Assembly: GCA_003255025.1 (NCBI GenBank)
Contig: QANY01008913.1
Span: 124,001-188,000, forward strand
DNA length: 64,000 bases
Reading direction: 5' to 3'
Origin: Datisca glomerata
Lineage: Eukaryota; Streptophyta; Magnoliopsida; Cucurbitales; Datiscaceae
The translations under genes and the position numbers were made by a program. The first letter of the stretch is position 1. Every line of letters starts with the position of its first letter. The notes under the pieces were generated by a model. It was not told the origin of the DNA, ran no database searches, and worked only from the letters and a program-made list of their open reading frames with translations. This document shows positions 11,931-23,284 of the stretch, piece by piece.

Positions 11931-12780
11931 ATACCGAATGATTGCGTGTATATAAATTTGAGCTTGAATTGCAAATTATATTTTTTAACTTTTTTTGGAC
12001 AACGAGATAAAAAAAATTATTAAAAAAATGTAGAACTTGGACAAACGGATAATATTACTCCAAAACATATTTTAAATTTTCTACTTTAGTTTTAAACTCA
12101 AAATTAAACATATAAATATATATGAAGAGTTTTTCAATCATTTTATATAAATTATCATTTTTAAAATGTTTATTCTCATTTATTTAACTAATTATTAAGT
12201 AGCAGGGATTATAAGATTATCTTAAAATTAAATGAAAGAAAATTAGTATTGAACAGATTAAGCGAATCTCTTATTTATAAATATCTTATTTTACTTCATT
12301 CGACTTCAATTATTTTTTTCATAGCCGTATATATCATTCTATACCTCCACCTAAAAGAATATAAATAAATTAAATTATGCGTCGAGACACGTGCATCGCA
12401 TGTGATGTCTAGCTAGTACTTTTAAAATGTTAACTCAAATCTTCGGTTTTGTTTGTAAAATCTAAAATGAGCATTGATAATTGAATTTGAAATGATGAGA
12501 AAAATGTACAACAATACAATTAATGATAAAATATTATATACATATTTGTTTGTGTATTATAATTTATAAAATAATATAGATTTTAATTACTATGTTTAGT
12601 ACATATATAATTTAGGATAAATTAATATACATGCCTATTTACTCAACCAAAAACATTGTGAGGTGCAAATTTAACATGTTAAATCCAATAAAAAAACATA
12701 AATCATATGAATGATAGGGATACTTGATTAAATTTTAATCTTTTTAAGTAACCTAAAACATTAGAACCACTCGACGACAA
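11931..12780. other. AT-rich intergenic DNA, no gene seen
   Basis: Very AT-rich, with no ORF of coding character and no clear repeat boundary on either strand. Confidence 0.6.
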
Positions 12781-13230
12781 AAGTATCAGCAATAGTAAGA
12801 AAACAGTCTCGGCAAACAACCGAGTCAATAACCGAAGACCAAATCTAACCAAATCCAACAAATCTATCGCCTACTTCATTATAAGCACGGGGAACGTGGT
12901 TCATCTAAACAATTGAGCTCTGCCCGCCCCACGAAAGGGCCAGTCTCAGCACTGGAAGACAAAGCTTGAATCAGATTTAAGGAGCCCGACATATGCCACT
13001 GCTTGCAGATCTTTGGAATAGCACCAAGAACTTCATCATTCTCCCAAACCGAGACCACGAAAGGACACAAGAATTAGATATGAATAGTGGAATCTGATTT
13101 ACCACATACCTTGCACTAAGCATCGCACACATCATCCTCCTTTGACAAATTAAGACCCGAATAAAGAATATCAACAGAGGCTTTAGGCATGAAGATTTTA
13201 ACTTTACCAGGGGAAGATTTCACGGATCTT
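12780..13230 (-). pseudogene. LINE fragment: C-terminal zinc region (zf-RVT) of a reverse transcriptase
   Basis: The minus-strand reading in shifting frames gives KIFMPKASVDILYSGLNL, then a cysteine pair (CKVCGKSDSTIHI), then LCPFVVSVW and KICKQWHMSGSLNL. This is the zf-RVT block found after the RT of plant L1-type LINEs (outline C..CG...ST.H....CP....VW). Stops break it. It is separate from the endonuclease fragment at 10526-11930. Confidence 0.65.
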
Positions 13231-13494
13231 TGGATTAAACTTTAACTAAATCCAATAATGTTTGAGTAAAATAATAAAAATTAATTTAATTGACTACAAC
13301 AATTCGTACCACTTTTTTATTTTCAAAATACTTTATTTTGCATACTTTTGCAAGAAATTAGCTACTCACAATGTTAAATAGTGCGAATTTAGCTACTAAT
13401 TCCAGTTTTTTTTATTAAAATCAAATTATATTACAATTAATCAAGGGTCTTCTACCCCTTAAAATGTCTAAACTATTTCTACTATGAACATTGC
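13231..13494. other. Short AT-rich spacer, left flank of element B
   Basis: No coding or repeat signal. The last five bases before element B are ATTGC (13490-13494). Confidence 0.5.
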
Positions 13495-14415
13495 TGTAAA
13501 GAATTTTTTTCTCTTTGATCAGGAGAATATCGATAATGCCTAATTTTTATAAGTGTTAATTAAAAAACAATGAGGAGAATTTAAGAGTAAGAGAAGGATG
13601 TGAGAATCTCAGGGTTAGAGTTGTATATTGCATGTCCCCCCTTCCTCTAGAACATTGGCTTTTATATAGACTTTACAAATCTCATGATTTAATTAAAATA
13701 ATAATATGAAAGGAAGCACTCATTATGCCTAGGATCATATCCATTTGTGGGGGTCATTTTGCTAGATATGACCCTTTTTTCTTTTATTATTCGCTCAGCC
13801 GTCAATCAATCACAGCTACTCGACGACTTCTTATGGCTTCGAGCCAATCAGTCACAGCCACTTGGTGGTCTGTCAACCACTATCATCCGAGTATTTTTAG
13901 CTTTACTCAATCAATCACTGTCATTTGTCTGTCATTTCAGGTCTTTTGTCTGTCTTCGTTCTTCTTCCTATCCGTTCTTTCCCGCTCTGACGAGGTCTCC
14001 CACTTCAGTATTCTTTCCTGTTCTGACGGGGTCTCCGGCTTCAGCATTCTTTCCCGCTCTGACGAGGTCTCCCGCTTCAACGTTCTTTCCTACTCTAACG
14101 AGATCTCCCGCTTCAGCGTTCTTTCTCGTTCTGACAAAGTCTCCCGCTTCAGAGTTTTTTCCCGCCCTGACGAGGTCTCTCGCTTCCATGTTCTTTCCCG
14201 CTCTGACGAGGTCTCCGCTTTAGCGTTCTTTCTTGTTCTGACGAGGTCTCCCGCTTTAGTGTTCTTTCCTGCTCTGACGAGGTCTCCCGCTTTTGCGCTC
14301 TTTCCCGCTTATCCCTCAATTTTGCCATGTTCATGGTTCGCGCGTCCTCTCAGGATTTGTTCTTTCTGTACACGTGTCTTGAGTGATTTTTTTCCTGTTC
14401 ATTTACCTCATTACA
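13495..14415 (-). mobile_element. 3' LTR of element B (left LTR, 921 bp)
   Basis: On the + strand it starts TGTAAAGAATTTTTTTC and ends CCTCATTACA. The right LTR starts TGTAAATGATTTTTTC at 23285 and the two stay alignable throughout. A TATA box on the minus strand (TCTATATAAA) lies at 13670-13661. The LTR contains about nine 36-bp minisatellite units at 13975-14310. Confidence 0.88.
13975..14310. repeat. 36-bp minisatellite inside the left LTR of element B (~9.3 units)
   Basis: Units follow the outline TTCTTTCCCGCTCTGACGAG then GTCTCCCGCTTCAGCG. Since 36 is a multiple of 3, all frames stay open and produce long spurious ORFs (13725-14423 and others). The right LTR has the same array at 23769-24105 with the same unit number, so the array was in the master copy. 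Confidence 0.92.
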
Positions 14416-14873
14416 CTCAGTAAATTTCACTTATTGACATGTAATGACGAGGAGTTCTCGATTTGCATGCGCCTTTTCAAAGATCATCTTATCTTCTCTC
14501 TGGAACCTGCACTTTTTTAGAAATAACAAACAAATCTATATATATACAATAGCTAATTAAATCAAGGGAGGCGTGTGTTTTGTCCCTGCTCCTTTTTCTT
14601 TTCCAGTTGTCGTCGTGTCATTCGTTGACGTAAGTGATGATTCTGTCTTGTCAGTCGCGCCCTTCCAAAACGTCCTTTTGGATTCCCGTTTTCAAAAAAA
14701 AAATTATGGAGCGCGTTTTCATTTTCTTTTTCCTTTTGTTTTTATAACCTGAAGCCTATTTAAGGATTCTCTTCTTTTACATCTTCCTACCTTCATTTTT
14801 TTTGTCGTAAGATATTCTCCCCTATTATCTTTTTCTTCTTCATTTTCTTGTCTAAAATCCCTTCCTTTCATCT
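14416..14873 (+). other. Spacer between left LTR and antisense ORF of element B
   Basis: T-rich on the + strand. It probably holds the promoter and 5' leader of the antisense ORF: TATTTAAGG at about 14757-14765 is a possible TATA-like site just over 100 bp upstream of the ATG at 14874. A convincing polypurine tract next to the LTR was not seen. Confidence 0.35.
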
Positions 14874-17032
14874 ATGGCGCGAGGTGACACTTCTAAGTTT
14901 AAGCCCTCGATACCTTTGGTTAGAAACCATGCTGAGTTAGGACATTTTCTAGATTCCCTGCGCGACGCATTTCCCTTCAACGTAATGTGCGGTTTAGGTG
15001 AAAGTGGGGCCGCAAGCCATCCTTGTACTCCTCCATACCAAATAACCTTAAGCCTTATGTACATAGCTCCGGGGCTTAAGCTTTCTTTCTTCCCTTTCTT
15101 TCAAGAATTCTTCCACACCTGTAAATTAGCTCCATCACAGTTTACCCCTAACTCGTATAGGATTTTACTTGGTTTTGAAGCCTTGAATGAGAGGCATGGT
15201 TTAGATTTAGGAGTAGATGAACTTAGGGCGTGCTACATCATCAAGTAGCACACCGAGTCTGAATGTTACTATCTGGCCCCTTGCCTCGGTGCTAAAAAAG
15301 GAAAAATGATCACCGCGATCCCAAAAGAGGACAAAGGTTGGGAACGGGATGTTCTCCATATAGGAGGGAACTATGACGGTGATGGCCGCTGGACGATTCC
15401 CCGTAGATGGGGAGTCTACGATAAGTTGTCGGAGCTCCGATTCCTACTTCTTTGCTTTCTATTTTTTCATTTTTCTTGTTTATCTTTACTGACTTTCTTT
15501 CTACTCCTTTGTCTTTGTAGATAATAGAATGAACAAACCTTCTATCTTTCCCAAGAGTTAAGGGATAAGATTGTAGTCGCGTTCAACATTCGTGGAGGGG
15601 ATTGAGACGATCTCCTAGATCTGAGACAGGAAATCAACATCGCCTTCATCCTTCCCGGAAGATAACCAAGCTACACCACTCTGCGCAGTACATTTATCCA
15701 TAGCGCAGCCATCAACATCATCTCCCTCGTCTTCTCCTAATATCTCACTAGGTATTCTCAATTCCCAGTCTCTAATTTCCATTTCTAGTACATCAATTTC
15801 TTCTAGTTCTAAACGGGAAGATGCGAAACGGGAGCGTCTATTTCAATACCTTGAATTGAGCGTTATGTAGAGGCGCGCTCGCTTGAGGAGTACTATCATT
15901 GGGGATGTATCTGAGGAGGAAAGGAACGTCCATCCGAGACGCGAGGCCCCAAGTTCTTCCCTGGTGGTTTTAAGTCTTCCTCCCAATTCCAGTGAGACTC
16001 ATGCTGCTCCTACCTCCTCTTCAACTATTCCTCTCACTCTCGTTGCTATGGCGGTTGCTTCCCAGCAAAGGTCCTCTTCTAGCCCGACCCTTCCTCAGAC
16101 CGATTCAACGTCCGTCCGCTCTTCCGGCACTTAGGGAGGAGGGGAGGACCCTTCTTTGTGGAGTTGGAGAAACTTCCGTGGGGTACCACAAGTTCCCGCT
16201 TCTGTCAACTTCTTCAACGACCCCTGTTCTGCACACATTATGCTTCGTGGGATCTAGTCTGATATGGACATGGCCACTGCTCGTGGCATGTCAGTCGGGA
16301 ATCCGCTCTGCTCGCTCAGTCATGGTTTAATGAAGGTATACTCATTTATTTTCTAACTTTCTTTACATGATTTTCTCTTTTGCTGGCTAAACATTTTGTT
16401 TTTCTCTTGTTCTTTTCTACAGGCAAACATTTTCCATAACATCCTTCAAGAGCATCTTCTTACCAATGAGCAGACAGTTGCCCAATGGAAGAGGGGGGTT
16501 GAGAGCTGTTGTGCAATCATGTAGACTCAAAGGGTTGAAATTGAGCGGCTCACGAACCGGGAAGCCAAACTTCAAGGCACGGTTGAGGATTTCGCCTAAG
16601 GGGTGGCAGCTGCGGCCGCGGAAGTCTCCAAGCTTGAGGATTCCTTGAAGGCCACCAAGGAAGCGCTTGAAGAGTCTGAGAGGTGTCAGACTACCTCCTA
16701 TGAGAATTTGAAGATCGTGTAAGATATGTTGAATGCTGTTAAGGTGGCTCGGGAGGAAGCCGATCGGAGAGAAAGAGAGACCGAGGTGTCAGACTACTAT
16801 CAGGCTTTGTTCGATAAAGTTTAGAAAAAGTTCTATCTAGCGGGCTACAAGGATGAGAAGAAAACCTCCCTCGCAAAGTTTCTCTTGAGGATGCTCCCGC
16901 TGCTGAAGATGCTCCAGTTTTCGTAGCTGAAGATTCCACCATTCCTGCCGTTGAAGACTCCACCATTCTCGTTGCTGATCACGATGCTGCCAACCCACCT
17001 ACTGTTGATGTCGTTTGTATCGATGAGTCTTA
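14874..17032 (+). pseudogene. Antisense ORF of element B (Transposase_28-like)
   Basis: The ATG at 14874 opens MARGDTSKFKPSIPLVRNHA and blocks parallel to element A's ORF: LKLSFFPFFQEFFHTCKLA, QFTPNSYRILLGFEALN and GWERDVLHIGGN. A TAG at 15246 is the first break. The reading resumes to about 15430, and a GT-AG intron probably follows there. A Ser/Pro-rich part is seen at 15700-16130. After another likely intron ending CAG at about 16422, a coiled-coil runs to about 16830 (ERLTNREAKLQGTVEDFA, SKLEDSLKATKEALEES), followed by a short acidic end near 17032. The protein family is of unknown role. It is encoded on the strand opposite to this element's gag-pol. At least four stops make it a pseudogene. 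Confidence 0.7.
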
Positions 17033-17399
17033 GCTTTCCTTCTGCAATTTGTTCTTTCTTCTCTTTTTTTTTTATTTTTGTAATTTTCCTTATTATCAAT
17101 GAAAGGTCTTTTTCTTCTTGGCATGTTTCATTAATTTAGTATATTATAGTTAGCAATATTTAAGTGAGTAAAGTAGAACTTTAGGAATCTCGTTCTTTCA
17201 ACATTTTTCAACCAAATAATTTTTTCAAATGTTTTGAAGAAGAATTATTAACTCAGTCGTATAGCAATTATTCTAAAAATCGTATAACACTTTATTTCTA
17301 AGTTCCAAATTATTCTAAACATCAATTTCTAAGTTCAAAAATGTAAATTCCTTTTTGCTCACAATGAGTTTTCTGCTTTCTAAGTTGTTTCCCGTTCAA

Positions 17400-17780
17400 A
17401 GCGGATGAGTCTTTCCCGCTTCCGTTGTGTTTTGTTTTTTGCTTTCCACGTTATAGAGAGAATATTTTTCATGCTCTCAAGGGCTTGGGACTCTAGGCCC
17501 TCGAACTTTTTCAGTTTTGATTTTATTTTTAGAGAGTATGAATCCCAATTTTCATTTTAGAGAGTGATTTTTGTTCCGCTCTCGGTGACTGAGGCTTTTA
17601 GCCCATGGTCATTATTCCTTTTTCCACTTTTTAAAGACAAGGTTTCTCCTGTTCTCAAAGGCTTAGGCTTCTAGGCCTCCAAGCTTTTTTTTCACATTTT
17701 AGAGAGAATGTTTCTCCCGCTCTTAGGGGCTTAGGCTTCTAGGTCGCCGACCTTCTTCTTTTCCTAAAATTTTTCATCTT
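17400..17780. repeat. Diverged tandem repeats between integrase and antisense ORF of element B
   Basis: Three to four irregular units of about 80-120 bp share TTTTAGAGAGAAT, CCGCTCTCA/TAGGGGCTTAG and GGCTTCTAGGCC. They occupy the position that the 57-bp repeats occupy in element A, but the sequence is different. Confidence 0.65.
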
Positions 17781-17861
17781 TTTTTCGGTGCGAGAAAGAG
17801 GGAAAGAATCTACATCAATTTTTTACGAGAGAAATTGTATATTGTAATAACAGTCAACAAT

Positions 17862-18890
17862 TTAAATAAAGTATTTCTTAAGGTAACTGGCGTTCCAGGG
17901 TTTTGCCAATTCTGCTCCCTTCTTTGTCATGAGTTCATAGTAGCCGCTTCCACCTACTGTTTTGATGATGAAAGGACCTTCCCAAGACGGACCAAACTTT
18001 CCTTCTGTTTGGAAGATCTTTTTCAAAACCAAATCTCCTTCCTGAAATTCGTGCATTCTAATTCTCTTCTGGTAGGCTTTCATTTTCTGATTGTAATTAG
18101 CTATTTGTAAGAGTGTCGTTTCCCTTTTTTCTTTTAACAAATCAAGACTTTCTTTCATGAGTTCTCCGTTATATAGTTAGTCAGTTATGATCCGAGAGTT
18201 GGATTTCTTATTTTCACTGGTATAACCACTTCTGTTTCGTAGGCCAAAACAAATGGAGTTTCGCCTGTCACCTCTCTGGGAGTTGTTCGATATGCCCATA
18301 GTAATGTTGGTAATTCTTCTACCCATTTTTCCTTTGCTGACTCTAGGCATTTCTTCATGTTATCAAGTATGATTCGGTTTGATCTTTCAGCTTGTTCGTT
18401 TCCTCGTGGATAGTAAGGTGTAGAGAATCAGTTGATAATTTTCAGGTCTTCGTAAAAAGTCTTCACCATCATTCTAGTGAATTGAAGTCCGTTGTGAGAC
18501 ACTAATACCTAAGGAATTCCATATCTGCACACTATATTCTTCCACAGGAATCCCCTTACTTCTTCTTCACAAATCCTAGCAAAGGCTTCTGCCTCAATCC
18601 ACTTGGTGAAGTAGTTAGTGGCAACTAGCAGGAAACGTTTCTGAGCGGGTGCCATGAGAAGTGGTCTGACGATGTCTAGAGCCCAGTGCGTGAATGGTCA
18701 AGGACTTGTCACGGTGTTGAGTTCTCCTGTGGCTAATTATATTACAAAGGAAAATCGTTGGCACTTGTCGCACTTCTTTGCATATTGCTTGGCATTCCAG
18801 TGCATTTTTTGCCAGTAACACCCTGCATTCAGTATTTTGTGGGCTAGAGACTTTCCCCTGATATGATTCCCGCACACCCATCCGTGAACT
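17862..18890 (-). pseudogene. Tat element B: integrase
   Basis: Minus-strand reading starts near 18890. The zinc domain and core are in pieces at 18881-18200 (the core includes segments matching WIEAEAFARI and LSTPYYPRGNEQAERSN). The C-terminal region is open at 18158-17862, with MKESLDLLKEKRETTLLQIA, GDLVLKKIFQTEGKFGPSWE and WNASYLKKYF. Integrase would join cDNA to chromosomal DNA. Frameshifts in the core make this copy inactive. Confidence 0.8.
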
Positions 18891-19160
18891 TGTGCTAACA
18901 CGTATTCAACTTCCTTTTTTTAGGCACTTTAGATACGGCCCTGAGAAAGACCGCTTATGTAATAAATTGTTGATTATGCAGTACTTGGCACTCTCTTGCT
19001 GAATCTTCCTAGAATGAAGTTTGTCTCGGGGTAGGATCCCTTCTTTCAGGCAACGTATTACGTCGTCCTGCCATCTTGTTTCTAGCCCAGTTTTTACCTT
19101 TGTTACCTCTTCGGTTGCAATGCTTGGCTTTTATAGAAACTAAACTGGTACACTTCTTTT

Positions 19161-19560
19161 TCATGGGTTTTGTAGTGAGGATCTCAAATTAGCCAACCCG
19201 TCTGCGTGCTCGTTTTCAACTCTTGGGATATGGTGGATTTTGAAACTTTTTAGTTGCTTGAGCAGTCCATTTGTTTGTTGTAGGTAACTAATCATTCTTT
19301 TGTCCTTTACCGTGAACTCACATGTTACCTGCTTTACTACCAATATTGAATCACAAAAGATTTTTATTTCATTTACCTCTAAGTCTCGTAACAGAGTGAT
19401 TCCTGCTATGAGGGCTTCGTACTCGGCTTCATTATTTGAGGCGTTGAATCCAAATGAGATGGTGTTCGAGTGTTTTGCCAAACGGAGTTCGTACTACCAC
19501 TCCCGCTCTGGCTCCTTTATTGTTTGAGGCTCCATCAACGTATAAATTCCATGTCCCATT
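19161..19560 (-). pseudogene. Tat element B: second RNase H (aRNH)
   Basis: The open piece 19481-19161 reads SFGFNASNNEAEYEALIAG, then FCDSILVVKQV, then HIPRVENEHADGLANL. This is the C-terminal two thirds of the archaeal-type RNase H, with the catalytic Glu (NEAEYEAL) and Asp (CDS, and the later HADGLA) present. The N-terminal WxxYVDGASNN block lies upstream at about 19540-19490 in another frame. Confidence 0.8.
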
Positions 19561-19579
19561 TTCGATTACTTGTTGTCCC

Positions 19580-20981
19580 TTTCTTACTCCTCCTTGGCAT
19601 CAAATGTAAAGTCTGCAACGAAATCTGCTAAGGCTTGCCCTTTAATTGATGTTCTCGGTTCGTAATGGATCTCGTATTGGCTTAACTCGATTTTCCACTT
19701 TGCCGTTCTTCTTCTTTTTTCGGGTGAATGCAAGAGACTTCTGATTGGTGAATATGTTAGTACCTTGCGGCTACTACTATGGCCAGTATTAATTTTTCCA
19801 TTCTTTTGTAACGAGTATCGGCTGGCACCAGAATTTTGCTGATGAAGTATACTGGCTTCTGCTTCATTTCTTCTGCTCTGATCAGAACAATGTTGACGAT
19901 GATCTGTGAGACAGCTATGTATAATTACAAAGGTTCCCCCGACTTTGGTTTTGACAATAATGGTGGAGTTGTCAAGTACTATTTTATCTTGCTAAGAGTT
20001 TCCTCACACTCGCCATCACATCCGTATGCTGAATTCTTCTTTAGCTTTGCACAGAATGGCTTACACTTGTAGGTTGATCCTGAAAGGAATATATTCAAAA
20101 CCGTCAACCTTCCCGTTAAGCCTTGTATTTTCTTCTGATTTCGTGGGGATTTTTTCATATTCATTATGGCTTTTACTTGATCTGGGTTAACCTCAATTCC
20201 TCGCTGTGTAACTAAGTGGCCGGGGAATTTTTTACTATTACTCCGAATGTGCATTTTTCTGGAATCAACTTCATCGAATTTTTCCTTACGATGGAAAATG
20301 CCTCACAAAGGTTTTCGATGTGAACTTTACGCTCTCGACTCTTCACCAGCATGTCATCTACGTAAACTTCTATGGTTTTTCCAAGCTGCTCTCGGAATAT
20401 TCTATTTACCAACCTTTGATAGGTTGCACCTGCATTTTTTATTTTAAAAGTCATTATCTTATAACAAAAAGTACCATGTTCAGTTGTGAAAGATGTTTTC
20501 TCTTGGTTAAGCTAGAATATTTTCACTTGGTTGTATCTCGAAAAGGCGTCCATGAAGCTCAGAAGTTCATGTCCTGACGTGGCGTCGACCATCTGATCTA
20601 TTCTGGTTAACGAATATTCATCTTTTGGGCAAGCCTAGTTTAGATCTGTGAAGCAACACAAATCCTCCATTTCCCGCTTTTCTTTTTTACCATGACAACG
20701 TTAGCGAGCCATTCTGGGTAATCTACCTCCTTGATGAAATCCACTTTTAGTAGTTTATCAACTTCTTCTTTAATGACCATGTTTCTTTCTTGTGCGAAAC
20801 TCCTTTTTTGTTGCTTCACTGATTTAACTGAAGGGTCAGTATTCAGTTTATGACATATTATATTTTCCGGTATAACTGACATCTCCAGAGCGGTGGCTGC
20901 AAAAATGTCATTGTTTTTCTGTAGAAAGCCAGTCAACATTTCCTTCTCATTTTCCTCTAGGTGGGCCACAATATTCATCAT
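19580..20981 (-). pseudogene. Tat element B: reverse transcriptase and first RNase H
   Basis: The RT N-terminal block (20981-20640) reads NDIFAATALEMSVIPENIIC and ends at a stop in WRICVASQI. The palm is at 20454-20212 (MTFKIKNAGATYQRLVNRIF, then the catalytic VYVDDMLVKSRE). The connection is at 20254-19979, and gypsy RNase H pieces follow to about 19580. The catalytic YVDD box is preserved, but the domain is split across frames. Order and spacing match element A. Confidence 0.85.
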
Positions 20982-21149
20982 TTTCTAATTTTCTTCATCT
21001 AAGCAAATAGGTTCGATTTCTTTTCATTCCTCGTACCTAGGGCCCACCTGTTCATCCTTTTGTGATTGCTATTTCTCATCTCCATCCACTAGCTTTTCTT
21101 TCGTTTTTCCCATATTCTATTTCCTCATTGATTTCAATGCAGTTACCGT

Positions 21150-21660
21150 GCAGATCCTAAAGGCAATTGGGTCTCCTTTTATAGTTTTTATTCCTTCGGG
21201 ATGGATATTTCAACACTTGATAGTAGGTGGATGGTGCCTTCATTTTATGTAACCAGGTTCTCCCTAAAATAATGTTATAAGGGGACAACGTGTCAAGCAT
21301 CACGAATTCGGTGAGGAAATTTAATGGTTATACGGTGACTGAGAGGTTGATCAATTCTTTTGAGTAGCTCATGGTCCCGTTGAAACCCACCAGTGGCTGC
21401 GACAGACCTTGTAGTTGTCCTTCCCTCATAGACATTTTTTCGAGTGTTAATCGATGGAAAATATTGACGGCACTACCATCATCAATCAACACCCTTCTCT
21501 GCAGACAATTTCCTACTTGTATTGAGATGACAAAGGCGTCGTTATAACGCTCGTCATGCTCCGCATCCGTGTCACCGAAAATGAATTGGGGATTCCCACT
21601 TTCGTTGGCAGTGCCTTCCTGTTTCATGCTTCCTTCCAATAGTGGTTTTTTGTTGTACAC
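21150..21660 (-). pseudogene. Tat element B: protease
   Basis: The minus-strand ORF 21660-21328 contains FGDTDAEHDERYNDAFVISI, then the active-site block RRVLIDDGSAVNIFHRL, then QPLVGFNGTMSYSKELINLS. The Asp-Asp-Gly-Ser motif corresponds to the retroviral-type aspartic protease D-T/S-G site as written in Tat elements. The remainder, including the YNIILGRTWL-type block, lies in another frame at about 21320-21210. Confidence 0.8.
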
Positions 21661-21716
21661 TTTCCTTTCTTTTCTTGTAGTCCCCTCTAGTTCAGTTAAA
21701 GCGACGATGGTGTCGA

Positions 21717-22850
21717 CTATTCAGAGCGACTGCTTCCTGTTATCCTTTTTCCCCTGTCATGAGTTTCTCTTTCAGCTTCCCGCTGTGGTTCCTCCCTCTT
21801 CATAAATTGATTAAGGTATCCTTTTTTCACTAGTTTCTCCACATAGTCCTTCAGCTGGAAGTAGTCTTTTGTAAAATGTTCATTGCTCTTGTGGAATGAG
21901 TAATATTTGTCCTTATGTGCGTGGTCTGGCTCCGTTGTAAATGGGGCCGGTCTTCTCAGCCAATGTTTGTCTTTTATCATCTCCAAGGTTTGGTTTATTG
22001 AGATAGTCAATAGAGTGTGGACCCTGTCTCTAGGATGTATGTCATCCGCGAGTCTGCTTCGAGCGATGGTTCTGTTCTGCTTGGTGTCTCCCCGTTCATC
22101 TTCTTTTTCTGTTCTCTGATTCTGCTTTCTACCTGCACCTGAGCTCCGTTCTTCTTTCTTTGACTCGTTAATCCGTTGTCCCGCTTGTTTTAATAAACTT
22201 CTTTTTTTCTTTTTTCAATGTGATGTATGATTGCATTCTTTGGAAAGTCTCTGCTATGGTCAGGGGCTTTATCTTTGATAAATCTTCAAATAAGGTTGAT
22301 TCTGGATCCAACCCTCGTCTAAAGGCCAGTCTCGCCACTTTGTCGTCATAACTTTCCACCTCGGCCATTTCCTTATTGAATCTGCGAGTGTATTCCTGAA
22401 GTGTTTCTTTTTCCTTCCTAGCGGATATCGTGAGAAGATAAGTAGAGTACTGTACCAAGAAGAAAGGGAGCATGGCAGTAAAATTAGTAATGGATGGAGT
22501 AGGGAAAGAGTGATACTATTTGAGTGTAGTCTCGTCTAGACTTGTGGGGAATTTCTTGCACATCAATGCATCTTCGTGCTGGTATAACACCATGACTTGC
22601 TTGAACCATCTGAGATGATCTACAGGATCAGACTCCCATTCATAACATTTGAATTTAGGTGCCACGAACTTCCTCGAAATCGGGGTGGCTAGGATTTCTA
22701 GACATAATGGAGTTCTAGTGAGTGATTCTAGGTCGATTTTGCATGTGTTTCCTAGGCTCCTCATCTTTCTTTCTATCATCTCTTCCATGACAGCTTCTGT
22801 CATGACTTTTGGTGGGCGCATTTCTCCCGCCTCATCCTTTTCGTGTTCCT
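21717..22850 (-). pseudogene. Tat element B: gag
   Basis: Three pieces in order on the minus strand. 22821-22516: PPKVMTEAVMEEMIERKMRS, then KCYEWESDPVDHLRWFKQVM. 22473-22168: KEKETLQEYTRRFNKEMAEV, then LAFRRGLDPESTLFEDLSKI. 22010-21717: the knuckle-like KYYSFHKSNEHFTKDYFQLK. The first two form the retrotransposon gag core domain. Frames change between the pieces. Gag would form the cytoplasmic particle. Pseudogene. Confidence 0.8.
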
Positions 22851-22859
22851 TGGACTGAA

Positions 22860-23284
22860 CCTCCCTGTCTTCATTATGTATGTTCCTATTGTTTTCATTG
22901 TCGCCTTCCCGCTGACTTCATGTCCTTCTTGGCAGTTCTTCCTTCCACGCGGTTAGTGTGATGGTTGACTTATGCCCATGTCTGTGCAAGGTCCCGTTGC
23001 AATGCAGCAATCTGTTCCTACATCGTCTACCATGCGTCGTGTAGTGTTTCAGCGTTTCACTGTTCCATTTCTTGCATTCAGATTAGGATGGTCTGAAGCA
23101 TCTCAGCTGGGGGAGCATGGTGATTGGCTTATTCATCCCTGTTCCCTTAATTGAGCATGGTGATTGGCTTGTTCATCCCCGTTCCCTTAATTGAGGGCGG
23201 TGTTTGACTTGGTTCGAGGCATGATTTGGTTTTCTTGAGGGTATATTTGAGGTTGTTTCTCTTCTCTCAATGAAAACACCAAAG
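22860..23284 (-). other. Leader of element B with candidate primer binding site
   Basis: Directly inside the 5' LTR (minus strand from 23284) the sequence reads CTTTGGTGTTTTCATTGAGA, placing TGGTGTTTTCATTGAG two to three bases after the LTR end, the expected place and TGG start of a tRNA primer binding site. I cannot assign the tRNA. A ~37-bp imperfect direct doublet (GAGCATGGTGATTGGCTT...) lies at about 23111-23190. Confidence 0.5.

Noticed and set aside
13725..14423. A 232-codon ORF and overlapping ORFs in other frames and on the other strand
   Set aside because: They are produced by the 36-bp minisatellite in the LTR. All frames stay open because the period is a multiple of three.
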